Positions 1-6,525 of a DNA stretch of 14,939 bases are shown in pieces. A program made the translations under genes and the position numbers. Every line of letters begins with the position of its first letter. Position 1 is the first letter of the stretch. Source of the DNA: Collinsella sp. (GTDB lineage: Bacteria; Actinomycetota; Coriobacteriia; Coriobacteriales; Coriobacteriaceae); assembly GCA_022728415.1 (NCBI GenBank), contig JAIJJM010000016.1, positions 1 through 14,939 of the forward strand, in the 5' to 3' direction. The notes below the pieces were generated by a model. It made no database searches, was not told where the DNA came from, and worked only from the letters and a program-made list of their open reading frames with translations.

Positions 1-1
1 G

Positions 2-1168
2 GGCAGTTCTACCGACGCTACGGGTGCCGGCGATTCTCAGGTAAGCGTGTTTGTCGGTCCGTGCAAGATCAAGCTCGACACGGGTGACAGCCGATTCGCC
101 CCGTTTCGCAATGCCGCCCATTCGCTTACCGGCGGTAGCTCGGCGTTCCATTCCGTTGTGTACTTTATCAATACCAACTACATGAACGAGCTGCGCTGGG
201 GCACGACCGAGCCCATCATCGTCCAAGACCCTGAGGAAGACGTTAACGTTCACGTTCGTGCCTTTGGTTTATTCGGTGCGCATATCGAGCAGAATGACTC
301 GAGTCTGGTTCCCATTCAGGCGAGGAAGTTCCTCGTTAAGGTCGTGGGCACGCGAGATCGCTATACGCGAGAAGAACTAACCTCCTTTATGCGGGCAAAA
401 ATCCTGGAGTATGTTCCTGACCTGCTCGCCAAGGCGATTGTTGACCAGGGGGTTTCCGTTCTAAAAATCGCGACGTATCTGAGCGACTTCTCGTCTCAGA
501 TGCAGGGCAAGCTCGTTAACTATTTTGATGAGTTTGGTCTCACGCTCGATAATTTCTCGTTCAACAGCATCAAGCCCTTCGAAGAGGATCTTGCCGCCAT
601 CAACGAGATGAAGATTCAACGCAAGCGGAGCATTCTCGAAGCGCAGGGCAACGCTGCCCAGATGGACATCGAGTCCGAGGCGCTTGCCAGGAAGCGTGCG
701 CGCGAAGGCTACAACTATCAGCAGGAGCGCGGCATGGACGTTATGCAGAGCGCTGCGGGCAATGAGGGGAGTGCCGCGTCGGGCCTCATGGGTGCCGGCA
801 TGGGGCTCGGCATGGGTGTTGGCATGGGCGGCGCATTTGGAGCTGGCTTTTCCAGCTTGGCTAACCAGGCCATGGGCGCCGTTGCTCCCATGGCCGGAAC
901 GGCGCCCGCGTCCGCAAGTATGCAAAACGGCCCCAAGTGTCCCAGCTGCGGAAACGTTAATCCGATGGGTGCCAAGTTCTGCCTTGAGTGTGGACAGAAG
1001 CTCGAGCAGGGCGTTGCGTGTCCGGCGTGCGGGCATCTTAACCCACTCGGTGCCAAGTTCTGCCTAGAGTGCGGGACCCGGTTGGCCTCGCCAAAGTGTC
1101 CAAGCTGCGGAGCTGAGTTGCCCGAGGGGACCAAATTCTGTCCCGATTGCGGAACTAAGATCCAATAA
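2..1168 (+). CDS. SPFH/band-7 (YdjI-type) membrane-associated protein with three C-terminal zinc ribbons, 5'-partial
   Basis: The frame is open from base 2, so the N-terminus lies outside the window and 388 residues are visible. A GTG at 47 could be read as a start but has no convincing Shine-Dalgarno and would cut into the conserved domain. The first half matches the SPFH/YdjI family ('virion core protein' in many annotations): a VYFIN strand, LRWGTTEPI, VHVRAFG, and the conserved FSFNSI near the end of the domain. A charged helix (QRKRSILEAQ), an NEGSAASGLMGAGMG segment and a Gly/Met/Ala-rich linker follow. The last 80 residues hold three zinc ribbons of identical spacing, C-x2-C-x10-C-x2-C (CPSCG...CLECG, CPACG...CLECG, CPSCG...CPDCG). 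In Bacillus subtilis YdjI helps bring the PspA phage-shock protein to the membrane; no PspA gene is visible here. A membrane scaffold role is inferred. It is probably the first visible gene of a five-gene operon. Confidence 0.88.
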   Translation, partial: GSSTDATGAGDSQVSVFVGPCKIKLDTGDSRFAPFRNAAHSLTGGSSAFHSVVYFINTNYMNELRWGTTEPIIVQDPEEDVNVHVRAFGLFGAHIEQNDSSLVPIQARKFLVKVVGTRDRYTREELTSFMRAKILEYVPDLLAKAIVDQGVSVLKIATYLSDFSSQMQGKLVNYFDEFGLTLDNFSFNSIKPFEEDLAAINEMKIQRKRSILEAQGNAAQMDIESEALARKRAREGYNYQQERGMDVMQSAAGNEGSAASGLMGAGMGLGMGVGMGGAFGAGFSSLANQAMGAVAPMAGTAPASASMQNGPKCPSCGNVNPMGAKFCLECGQKLEQGVACPACGHLNPLGAKFCLECGTRLASPKCPSCGAELPEGTKFCPDCGTKIQ

Positions 1169-1180
1169 GGAGAAACAAAG

Positions 1181-1882
1181 ATGAACGGTTCTGTTAAACG
1201 TGTCATTTTGGGCGAGGCAATCGTCTTGGTGGCGTGGCTTGTAATCATGTTTGTCTGCAAAAACGCGCTGATGAACCCTATCGTCTTCGTTATGTCGCTT
1301 GGCTTTGGGGTTTTGGCTTTTGCGATGGCTTCGATTTCGGCCACCATGTCCGATAGGCAGTCCACGGTCAAAAGCACGACCGAGATCCGCTATTTGCCGG
1401 TCGCATCCAGCTGTGCCTACTTTGTTGTTGCCCTTCTTGCCAACACGTATTTTGCGTTTATGGCGTATGGGTGGGGCGGCAGTACGATTCCGGTTGTCGT
1501 AAACGTTGTCCTTCTTGCCGCGCTTGTCCTTGTGCAGATGGGGCTTGGCTCTTATGCCCGCCGGGTGGACCAAAGGGTTGCCGCCGTGGCCGAAAAAACG
1601 GTTCAAACGGTGCAGTTCGGATCATATGTTGGGCAGCTCCTTGCTATGGCGCAGGACGCTCAGGTCAAAGCCGAGCTCAAAGCACTCAAGGATGACATCT
1701 CCTTTAGTTCCAACATGTCACAGCCCCATGTTCAAGAGATCGAGCAACAGTTTTCCGTCGCGCTTGAGGCTGTCTCGAATTCCATGAGTGCCGACGAACA
1801 AGCAGGTGTTACGGTCGGACTTGTCCGTGATGCGCGCAAAATCTGGAAAAAGCGCAATGCGGCGCTGACCGCCGTCAAATAA
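1181..1882 (+). CDS. Hypothetical four-helix membrane protein of the SPFH operon
   Basis: This 233-residue protein starts at an ATG 12 bp after the SPFH stop, preceded by an AAGGAG Shine-Dalgarno. Four hydrophobic segments are visible at about residues 8-26, 33-52, 72-94 and 103-121. The short loop after the second (SDRQSTVKSTTE) and the long charged C-terminal tail of about 110 residues suggest the tail lies in the cytoplasm. The tail looks helical (EKTVQTVQFGSYVGQLL, VKAELKALKDD) and could contact the SPFH or coiled-coil partner. I recognise no family and see no catalytic motif. The tight spacing supports co-translation with the SPFH gene. Function is unknown; a membrane anchor for the module is an inference from topology and context. 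Confidence 0.85.
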   Translation: MNGSVKRVILGEAIVLVAWLVIMFVCKNALMNPIVFVMSLGFGVLAFAMASISATMSDRQSTVKSTTEIRYLPVASSCAYFVVALLANTYFAFMAYGWGGSTIPVVVNVVLLAALVLVQMGLGSYARRVDQRVAAVAEKTVQTVQFGSYVGQLLAMAQDAQVKAELKALKDDISFSSNMSQPHVQEIEQQFSVALEAVSNSMSADEQAGVTVGLVRDARKIWKKRNAALTAVK

Positions 1883-1936
1883 GGGCTTGTGCTGCTTTTT
1901 GCCAGGGCGCTTTGATGGTTGAAGTGGGGGTAACTA

Positions 1937-2743
1937 ATGGAAGTCAACGGAATAACTTGCGAGGGCTGCGGCAGCACCGATGTCGAGTTTGACCCCGCAA
2001 CGCGAAAGGTTCATTGCAACCAGTGCGGTCGCGAGATGTACTATTCACGGGCGCGTCTGGGGGCCACGGGTAAAATCGCGTTTGCCAAGGACAATGCCAT
2101 CAAGTTCTTTAAAGCCGGCAACTTCCCGGAGGCTCGCAAATTTGCCGCGGACGTGCTTAATATGATGCAAGACAACGCAGCGGCGCAGTTTATGGTTGCG
2201 TACTGTGATGAGTTTTGTGAAGGTCTCTCGGGCTCGATGACGGCCTTCTTTAAAAGTGCCGAAGATGTCCCTCTCGAATACGACGAGGTGCGCGACTTGA
2301 TCGACTTGTTTGAGTCGACGCTCTACAACATGCGTGATTTTGAGGTACAGATGGTATCGATCGTAGTCGCCAATATGCAGAGCATGGAGGACCGGCCTCG
2401 GCTTGAGGGCTTCATCGATGCGGTGTGCCCGTTCTGCATAGCGCGGTATGCTTCGGAAGACTTTATGACTGCGGAGCGGGAGGACTTCTATCAAGATATC
2501 GCCGCCAACTGCAACATTCCCAAAACGTGTCTCGCGTTGCTCAAGGGTATCAAAGAGAACCCCGGATCTCCCTATAAAACGGGTTCATTTGCGTTGCGGA
2601 GAAGGACTTTATACTTTCTCGAACACTATGTGGAGCCCGTCGGGCGCATCGTTAACTCGATGAAGGCAAGCCAATACAAGCAGAAGTTTCTTTCGGCCTA
2701 TCAGCAGGTGTCCGAGCAATACCGAAGCATGGCCTCTCAATAA
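1937..2743 (+). CDS. Zinc-ribbon protein with helical-repeat body
   Basis: This 268-residue protein begins with a TFIIB-like zinc ribbon: Cys8, Cys11, Cys27 and Cys30 (CEGC...CNQC). The remaining residues look all-helical. A TPR-like stretch at about residues 45-90 (AKDNAIKFFKAGNFPEARKF) resembles a helix-turn-helix repeat pair, and the rest has scattered cysteines and no enzyme motif. It starts at an ATG behind a G-rich but weak Shine-Dalgarno (GGGGG at 1926-1930), 54 bp after the preceding gene. The first ribbon and the gene order recall small zinc-ribbon partners of SPFH proteins such as YdjG in Bacillus, but I cannot claim homology by eye. Adaptor or scaffold function is inferred. Confidence 0.85.
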   Translation: MEVNGITCEGCGSTDVEFDPATRKVHCNQCGREMYYSRARLGATGKIAFAKDNAIKFFKAGNFPEARKFAADVLNMMQDNAAAQFMVAYCDEFCEGLSGSMTAFFKSAEDVPLEYDEVRDLIDLFESTLYNMRDFEVQMVSIVVANMQSMEDRPRLEGFIDAVCPFCIARYASEDFMTAEREDFYQDIAANCNIPKTCLALLKGIKENPGSPYKTGSFALRRRTLYFLEHYVEPVGRIVNSMKASQYKQKFLSAYQQVSEQYRSMASQ

Positions 2744-2815
2744 AGCAGATGGCGGGCGCTTGCTCGCTTAAAGCGATTGGATGATCTAAACAGTGCAAAC
2801 TGAAAGGCGGTACAG

Positions 2816-4471
2816 ATGAATGATCCAGGATTAGATACGGGTCATATCGAGCGCAGGATCGACGCTATCGGAACAAAAGTTGACCAGATGAGCATGAAGG
2901 TCGATAAGGTCGAATCGCAAATGGAGGAAGTGCGGAAGGACCTTAAAAAGCTCCGAAGGGACTTTCTTGAGATGATGATCGAGCAACGTCGCACCGCTGC
3001 TCTTGAGCAGGCTGCTACGGAGCTCGTGGGCGTCCGGCAGGAGATGGACAAGAAGTTCGGCAACTACTCGGTGGTCCGAAACACCATGGTTGGCATTCTC
3101 CAGGCAACCGATGCGGCTCTCGTGCGAAAGGCGACGATCTCGACGGTCTCCGAGGAGTTAATGATTTCGACCCCGGATTACTGGCTGGCACCTGTCTTGG
3201 TCGCTCTGGCGGCATGGATTAACAACAACCGAGATCTTGCGGAGCGCGCAATACGTGAGGCCGTCAAACGCGACAACGAGCACACGTCGCTTGCGATGGC
3301 TCTGGTCTGTAGACGTAACAACCGCACCGCCACGTGCTACGAATGGCTCGCACGCTATTTCTCGACGCAAAACGCCGCCCGTATCGATGCCGATGCGATG
3401 GTCTACATCGATGCCTATATCAACGGCATCTTCGGCACCGATGAGAAGCACCTGTGCGATGACTATATGGCGGGTTGGATCGAGCAGATCAGAAATCAGA
3501 GACCTGAGTTTGAGAGTGAGCAGTCGAAGTCGTGGGCGGAGTATTTTACCAACTACGAGGAAGATATGAGTTCGAGATATCCGGCACTCAAGGTGGTGGT
3601 CAAGGAGTTTGACTACATCAATAAATATCTCGGAAAAGTCGAGGCGATCGAAAGTATCTCCAATGACTTCGCCGATCTCAAGGCTTCCGATGTTGACGAG
3701 AGGACGCTTGCCGAGCAGGTTGATAGGCATCTGATGGAGCTTGTTAACTCCGATGATTCCAAGGAGAGGAGTCTCCGCCGTCAGGAGGAGTATCTTCTTG
3801 CGGTCAAGGCGTTTGGCGGAGACGTGGAGCGCGCCCGAGAGCTCGTCAATCGTCGCCGCGACGAGAAGCGTCAACAGACGATGAACATCATCGACCAGAT
3901 GACACGCTCGATGCGCGACCGGGGCTCGTCTGCGGATGTGCATAAGAAGAAGACTGCGATTCGTTTTTTGGGTCCTTACATCAACGGCGGTTTCAACCGG
4001 TATCGCAAGAGCGACATTCCCGAGTTTCCGCAGGCGATCACCCTTGACTTCGACGGCTGGACAAGCAAAGCAGTCTCCGGTGACGAGGGCAATGAGCTGC
4101 GCGGCGATTATGTTCGTTATGTCGGCGAAGAGAAGAAGAAGGAGCTCGCTGAGCTTGGCCTCAAGATCGCGAAAGGTAATAAGAGTCACAAGATAGCAGC
4201 CGTTGTCCTTGCTGTTTTGGGAGTATTTCTCTTTGCGTTTGTGAACCAGCTTATCGGTATTCTGCTTCTTGCGGGGGCTGGCTATTGCCTAGTAAAGATG
4301 AGTCTCTCGGGCAAGCAGCATACTGCGGAGGCGGATAAGATTGAGGCCAAATACTCCAAACGCATTCAGGAGGGCTGCTCCGAGATCGATCTGGCGCTTA
4401 ACCAGTGGAAGAGCGCGAAGGAAGCGGCGGCCGAGCGCGGCGACCTGCTTAAACTCGATAGGGTGGCCTAG
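2816..4471 (+). CDS. Coiled-coil/helical-repeat protein with C-terminal membrane hairpin
   Basis: This 551-residue protein has a Shine-Dalgarno (AAAGGCGG, 2803-2810) just before its ATG. Residues about 10-75 form a strong coiled coil (IDAIGTKVDQMSMKVDKVES). A helical domain at about 85-330 follows, with a conserved-looking core: TPDYWLAPVLVALAAWIN, a DLAERAIREAVKRD repeat helix and ALVCRRNNR, then WLARYF. It looks like TPR/HEAT-type solenoid, but I cannot assign a named family. Further charged helices lead to two hydrophobic segments at about residues 460-479 and 481-498, a membrane hairpin, with about 50 charged residues after it. No Walker, nuclease or protease motif is seen. It lies 72 bp after the zinc-ribbon gene in the same operon. 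Role inferred: membrane-tethered structural component of the SPFH module. Confidence 0.86.
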   Translation: MNDPGLDTGHIERRIDAIGTKVDQMSMKVDKVESQMEEVRKDLKKLRRDFLEMMIEQRRTAALEQAATELVGVRQEMDKKFGNYSVVRNTMVGILQATDAALVRKATISTVSEELMISTPDYWLAPVLVALAAWINNNRDLAERAIREAVKRDNEHTSLAMALVCRRNNRTATCYEWLARYFSTQNAARIDADAMVYIDAYINGIFGTDEKHLCDDYMAGWIEQIRNQRPEFESEQSKSWAEYFTNYEEDMSSRYPALKVVVKEFDYINKYLGKVEAIESISNDFADLKASDVDERTLAEQVDRHLMELVNSDDSKERSLRRQEEYLLAVKAFGGDVERARELVNRRRDEKRQQTMNIIDQMTRSMRDRGSSADVHKKKTAIRFLGPYINGGFNRYRKSDIPEFPQAITLDFDGWTSKAVSGDEGNELRGDYVRYVGEEKKKELAELGLKIAKGNKSHKIAAVVLAVLGVFLFAFVNQLIGILLLAGAGYCLVKMSLSGKQHTAEADKIEAKYSKRIQEGCSEIDLALNQWKSAKEAAAERGDLLKLDRVA

Positions 4472-4514
4472 CCGGGAGGGTTTGCCTCGATAATCCATGA
4501 AGGGAGTGAAATAG

Positions 4515-4706
4515 ATGGCTGATGAAGTAACTGATTTCGACCATGACGATGCTGCAATGCAGGACTTCGATGCGCTGAGCGAACTCGATAGTCTGTTTGA
4601 AGAAGACGAGCGGCTAAAGCAGGCTGAGAACAATGTTTTGACTCAAAATCTATCGGGCTTTGCAAACTGCTTTCCCGATTGGGATTTACATCCGCCAGTA
4701 GCGTAG
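4515..4706 (+). CDS. Small acidic protein, last gene of the SPFH operon
   Basis: This 63-residue product has a good Shine-Dalgarno (AAGGGAG, 4500-4506) eight bases before its ATG and lies 43 bp after the preceding stop. About 18 of the first 40 residues are Asp or Glu (DFDHDDAAMQDFDAL, EEDE), giving a strongly negative N-terminal half. The C-terminus is quite different: a short hydrophobic/aromatic tail, GFANCFPDWDLHPPVA, with a single Trp. That arrangement suits a short linear motif that docks on a partner. I do not recognise the family. The ribosome binding site, the spacing and the operon position are the main reasons to accept it as a gene. Confidence 0.65.
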   Translation: MADEVTDFDHDDAAMQDFDALSELDSLFEEDERLKQAENNVLTQNLSGFANCFPDWDLHPPVA

Positions 4707-4738
4707 AAAAGCGCCTGAAGCACAGGCTGCGATTATTT

Positions 4739-4754
4739 GAAACATCGATGTTTC
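4739..4754. repeat. Perfect 16-bp palindrome GAAACATCGATGTTTC
   Basis: The two 8-base halves are exact reverse complements with no spacer. It lies one base before the first terminator hairpin and after the stop of the small acidic gene. It could be a transcription-factor site, a recombination site or simply part of the transcript end. The function is not shown. Confidence 0.7.
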
Positions 4755-4755
4755 T

Positions 4756-4795
4756 GCGGGCTAGAAGCCATGGGGCTTTTGGCCCGCTGCCTTTT
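4756..4795 (+). terminator. Probable terminator of the SPFH operon
   Basis: GCGGGC (4756-4761) pairs with GCCCGC (4782-4787), and an inner AAGCC/GGCTT adds to the stem. A CTTTTATAT run follows. The T-tract starts a few bases after the stem, so efficiency is uncertain. Confidence 0.55.
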
Positions 4796-4913
4796 ATATG
4801 CTGGCCAGCGGCATAGAATATCAACCGTATTCCAGGTTTATGGATGCCAGGCCGACTCGCTTCAGATTGGGCGCTACACCAACCTTCTCGACACTACCAC
4901 CGGAAGGACCAGA

Positions 4914-4946
4914 AGGGCCTCGTCCGTTCGTGGACGAGGCCTTTTT
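4914..4946 (+). terminator. Strong rho-independent terminator
   Basis: GGCCTCGTCC and GGACGAGGCC form a perfect 10-bp GC-rich stem around a five-base loop (GTTCG), followed by TTTTT. This is a textbook plus-strand terminator. No gene ends just before it, so it either backs up the SPFH operon terminator or ends an unannotated short transcript. The T-tract overlaps the -35 region of the toxin-antitoxin promoter. Confidence 0.85.
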
Positions 4947-4972
4947 GTGTGGCCTAACAGTTTTGCTATACT
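4945..4972 (+). promoter_or_regulatory. Toxin-antitoxin promoter
   Basis: TTGTGT (4945-4950) and TATACT (4967-4972) are separated by 16 bases and lie 24 bp ahead of the antitoxin ATG. The -10 is near-consensus and preceded by TGC, an extended -10 arrangement. The -35 is weaker. Confidence 0.6.
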
Positions 4973-4980
4973 GCTAGCAA
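4963..4980. promoter_or_regulatory. Operator-like inverted repeat on the -10 box
   Basis: TTGCTA (4963-4968) and TAGCAA (4975-4980) are exact reverse complements whose starts are 12 bp apart, with TATACT lying across the first half-site. Autorepression by a ribbon-helix-helix antitoxin at such a site is the family norm; binding at this site is inferred. Confidence 0.6.
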
Positions 4981-4996
4981 GTAGAGAGGAGCCGCT

Positions 4997-5341
4997 ATGG
5001 GTACAGCAACAGTGCAGCTCAACACGCGAATCGATCCTATGCTCAAAGCTGGTGGCGATGCGGTCCTCACTCGCAATGGATTGGGGCCGAGTGATGCCAT
5101 TCGTGCGCTTTGGGCCTATCTCGTCGAGCATCAAACATTGCCGGGATTTATGGTGGCGGATAAGCGCGAGGCATCCTGTGCGGAGAGTCTGGCCGAGCAG
5201 GGGTGTGGCCTGGCTTTTTCTTCGTTGGGGCTGAGCGCGTCGGATTTTGCACCGGCTGAATCTTCGGCGGAAGACTGGGACGCCGTACGGGATGATATGT
5301 ATGATGCGATGATTGCCGACATCGAGGCGAATTGCCGATGA
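4997..5341 (+). CDS. RelB/DinJ-family antitoxin
   Basis: This 114-residue protein begins TVQLNTRIDPMLKAGGDAVL, the N-terminal DNA-binding strand and helix of the RelB/DinJ ribbon-helix-helix family, then LGPSDAIRALWAYLVEHQTLP, which ends that domain. The rest (about residue 50 on) is acidic and likely disordered, as expected of a toxin-wrapping tail; at 114 residues it is somewhat longer than usual for the family. AGAGGAG at 4984-4990 is a strong Shine-Dalgarno. The stop overlaps the toxin start (ATGA), typical of translational coupling. The protein should neutralise the downstream PIN ribonuclease and repress the promoter over the inverted repeat at 4963-4980. Confidence 0.85.
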   Translation: MGTATVQLNTRIDPMLKAGGDAVLTRNGLGPSDAIRALWAYLVEHQTLPGFMVADKREASCAESLAEQGCGLAFSSLGLSASDFAPAESSAEDWDAVRDDMYDAMIADIEANCR

Positions 5342-5805
5342 TTGAGGCACAGCATCTCTTGGTAGATACGAATGTTTGGCTCGATTATTACCTGCAAGAG
5401 GGGGCGTTCGACGAAGCGGAGCACCTGGTGGAGCTTGCCGAGGCGGGAAAGATCGGCCTTCTGTATGCGCCAACGACGGCAAAGGATGTATTCTATATTT
5501 TGCCTCGGCGTCTAGCCCGGCGGAACGTGAATGGGATGAACGTGTCGTTTGCCTTGGCGTCATGGGCCTGCATTGAGCACATGATGCAGGTGGCAACCGC
5601 CTCTCCGCTTTCGTTGGCAGAGTGCGAGATGGCGCGCATGCTTGGCAAGCGCATGCCGGATCTTGAAGACAACCTCATCATCGCTTCGGGCGAGACAGCA
5701 GACGTTGACTACGTAGTCACGAGCGACCGGCGCATGCTGGAGGAGATGCCCGAAGTTTGCCTGACGCCTGCCCGCGCACTCGATATGATTGGGATCCTAA
5801 ACTAA
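5338..5805 (+). CDS. PIN-domain ribonuclease toxin (VapC-like)
   Basis: This 155-residue protein has the PIN-domain signature: LLVDTNVWLDYY with Asp10 and Asn12, a second acidic position at about Asp50 (TTAKDVFYIL), DLEDNLIIA with Asp111, and VVTSDRRML with Asp130. These are the Mg2+-binding acidic positions of the family. Where many VapC proteins have Glu at the second position, this one appears to have Asp. The family cleaves RNA, often tRNA or rRNA; the target here is unknown. I chose ATG 5338, which overlaps the antitoxin stop by four bases, over the in-frame TTG at 5332. Its GAGG Shine-Dalgarno sits inside the antitoxin gene. The pairing of a PIN toxin with a RelB/DinJ antitoxin, rather than a VapB-type one, is worth noting. 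Confidence 0.85.
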   Translation: MIEAQHLLVDTNVWLDYYLQEGAFDEAEHLVELAEAGKIGLLYAPTTAKDVFYILPRRLARRNVNGMNVSFALASWACIEHMMQVATASPLSLAECEMARMLGKRMPDLEDNLIIASGETADVDYVVTSDRRMLEEMPEVCLTPARALDMIGILN

Positions 5806-5870
5806 CCTTGCCTGTCTCGTTTCGCTATCATATGGGGCATTGTGAACCTCATACAACTTTGGAGGACGGT

Positions 5871-6338
5871 ATGGCGGATAACGCCGAGATGCTATTCTCG
5901 CCTGAGCTGGTGTTTTTTGATTGGGAGTGCGCGACGCCGGGTGAGGTGTTTGCGCGCCTCGAGGGTGAGCTTGCCCCGCGCGGCTACATTGCATCCGGTT
6001 GGCTCGATGCCGTCCGCGCGCGCGAGGATGCCTATCCCACGGGTCTCGCCATGCCGGCGGCCAACATCGCCATCCCGCACACCGATCCGGGGTTTGTGGC
6101 TAAGCCCTATATCGCGGTGGTGAAGCCCGCATCGACCGTGACGTTTAATGCCATGGCGGGCATGGGTGCCCCGGTGCCCGCGCAGATCATCATCAATCTG
6201 GGCATTGCCGAGCCGGGCGGCCAGGTCGAGGCCCTGCAAGCGCTTATGAATATCTTTATGGATGCCGACGCCGCAGCCGATGTGCTCGGCCAGACCACGT
6301 GCCAAGGCATGGTCGATGCCATCCGCCGCCACTTTTAG
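5871..6338 (+). CDS. Orphan PTS EIIA component, galactitol/fructose type
   Basis: This 155-residue protein belongs to the EIIA-2 family. The phosphorylation site is His70 in NIAIPHTDP, and LDAVRAREDAYPTGLAMP before it resembles the ALIAREAEFPTGI stretch of E. coli GatA. It would accept a phosphoryl group from HPr and pass it to a sugar-specific EIIB, or act as a regulator. No EIIB or EIIC gene is present in the window, so it is an orphan here. I chose ATG 5871 because GGAGG sits at 5861-5865; a longer in-frame extension back to 5757 overlaps the toxin gene and lacks support. The -10 candidate TATCAT at 5826-5831 has no clear -35 partner. Sugar specificity cannot be told from the sequence. Confidence 0.85.
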   Translation: MADNAEMLFSPELVFFDWECATPGEVFARLEGELAPRGYIASGWLDAVRAREDAYPTGLAMPAANIAIPHTDPGFVAKPYIAVVKPASTVTFNAMAGMGAPVPAQIIINLGIAEPGGQVEALQALMNIFMDADAAADVLGQTTCQGMVDAIRRHF

Positions 6339-6342
6339 GGTC

Positions 6343-6397
6343 GGCACTTGGGGACTGTCCCAAACTGCCGGCAGAAAAGGAACGTCCCTAATTGCCG
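6343..6397. repeat. Dispersed palindromic repeat, copy A
   Basis: This 55-base stretch resembles 8461-8514 in the same orientation. Shared parts include GGACTGTCCC, CGGCAGAAA and AACGTCCCTAA. It contains a stem of CGGCAG/TTGCCG with an inner AGGA/TCCCT-like pairing. It lies between the EIIA gene and the foldase gene. Confidence 0.7.
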
Positions 6398-6417
6398 TCT
6401 GCCAGAGCGGTCCCCTT

Positions 6418-6458
6418 TGCACCAAAATGGTGCAGATTAACCTGTCCCCCATGCACCA
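6418..6458. repeat. TGCACCA palindrome with third direct copy
   Basis: TGCACCA (6418-6424) and TGGTGCA (6428-6434) form a 7-bp hairpin with loop AAA. A further TGCACCA lies at 6452-6458 after CCTGTCCCC. It belongs to the same compact palindromic style as the other intergenic elements here and may be one composite with copy A. Confidence 0.55.
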
Positions 6459-6525
6459 GGTGTGCCGCGGGGGCTGCGTTGTGACACAATGGCGTTTGTT
6501 CGATTCGTGATGCGAAAGGCCAAAC

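Larger units (their letters stand above)
4707..4960 (+). other. Non-coding interval after the SPFH operon
   Basis: I see no credible gene here. The stretch has a short hairpin at 4713-4727 (GCCTG/CAGGC), a perfect 16-bp palindrome at 4739-4754, and the two terminator hairpins listed separately. The 120 bases between the two terminators (about 4795-4914) have no Shine-Dalgarno/ORF pair and could be a gene remnant or part of a small RNA. Confidence 0.5.

Noticed and set aside
47..49. GTG as true start of the SPFH gene
   Set aside because: The frame is open to the window edge, no clear Shine-Dalgarno precedes it, and starting there would remove conserved N-terminal SPFH sequence.
4707..4996. 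tRNA or other known structural RNA
   Set aside because: No cloverleaf arms or T-loop sequence could be found here or elsewhere in the window.
4737..5234. 165-residue frame spanning the non-coding interval and the antitoxin
   Set aside because: It overlaps a terminator, a promoter and the well-supported antitoxin in another frame, and shows no family features.
5332..5337. TTG start for the PIN toxin
   Set aside because: ATG 5338 gives the usual four-base overlap with the antitoxin stop and leaves proper spacing to GAGG.
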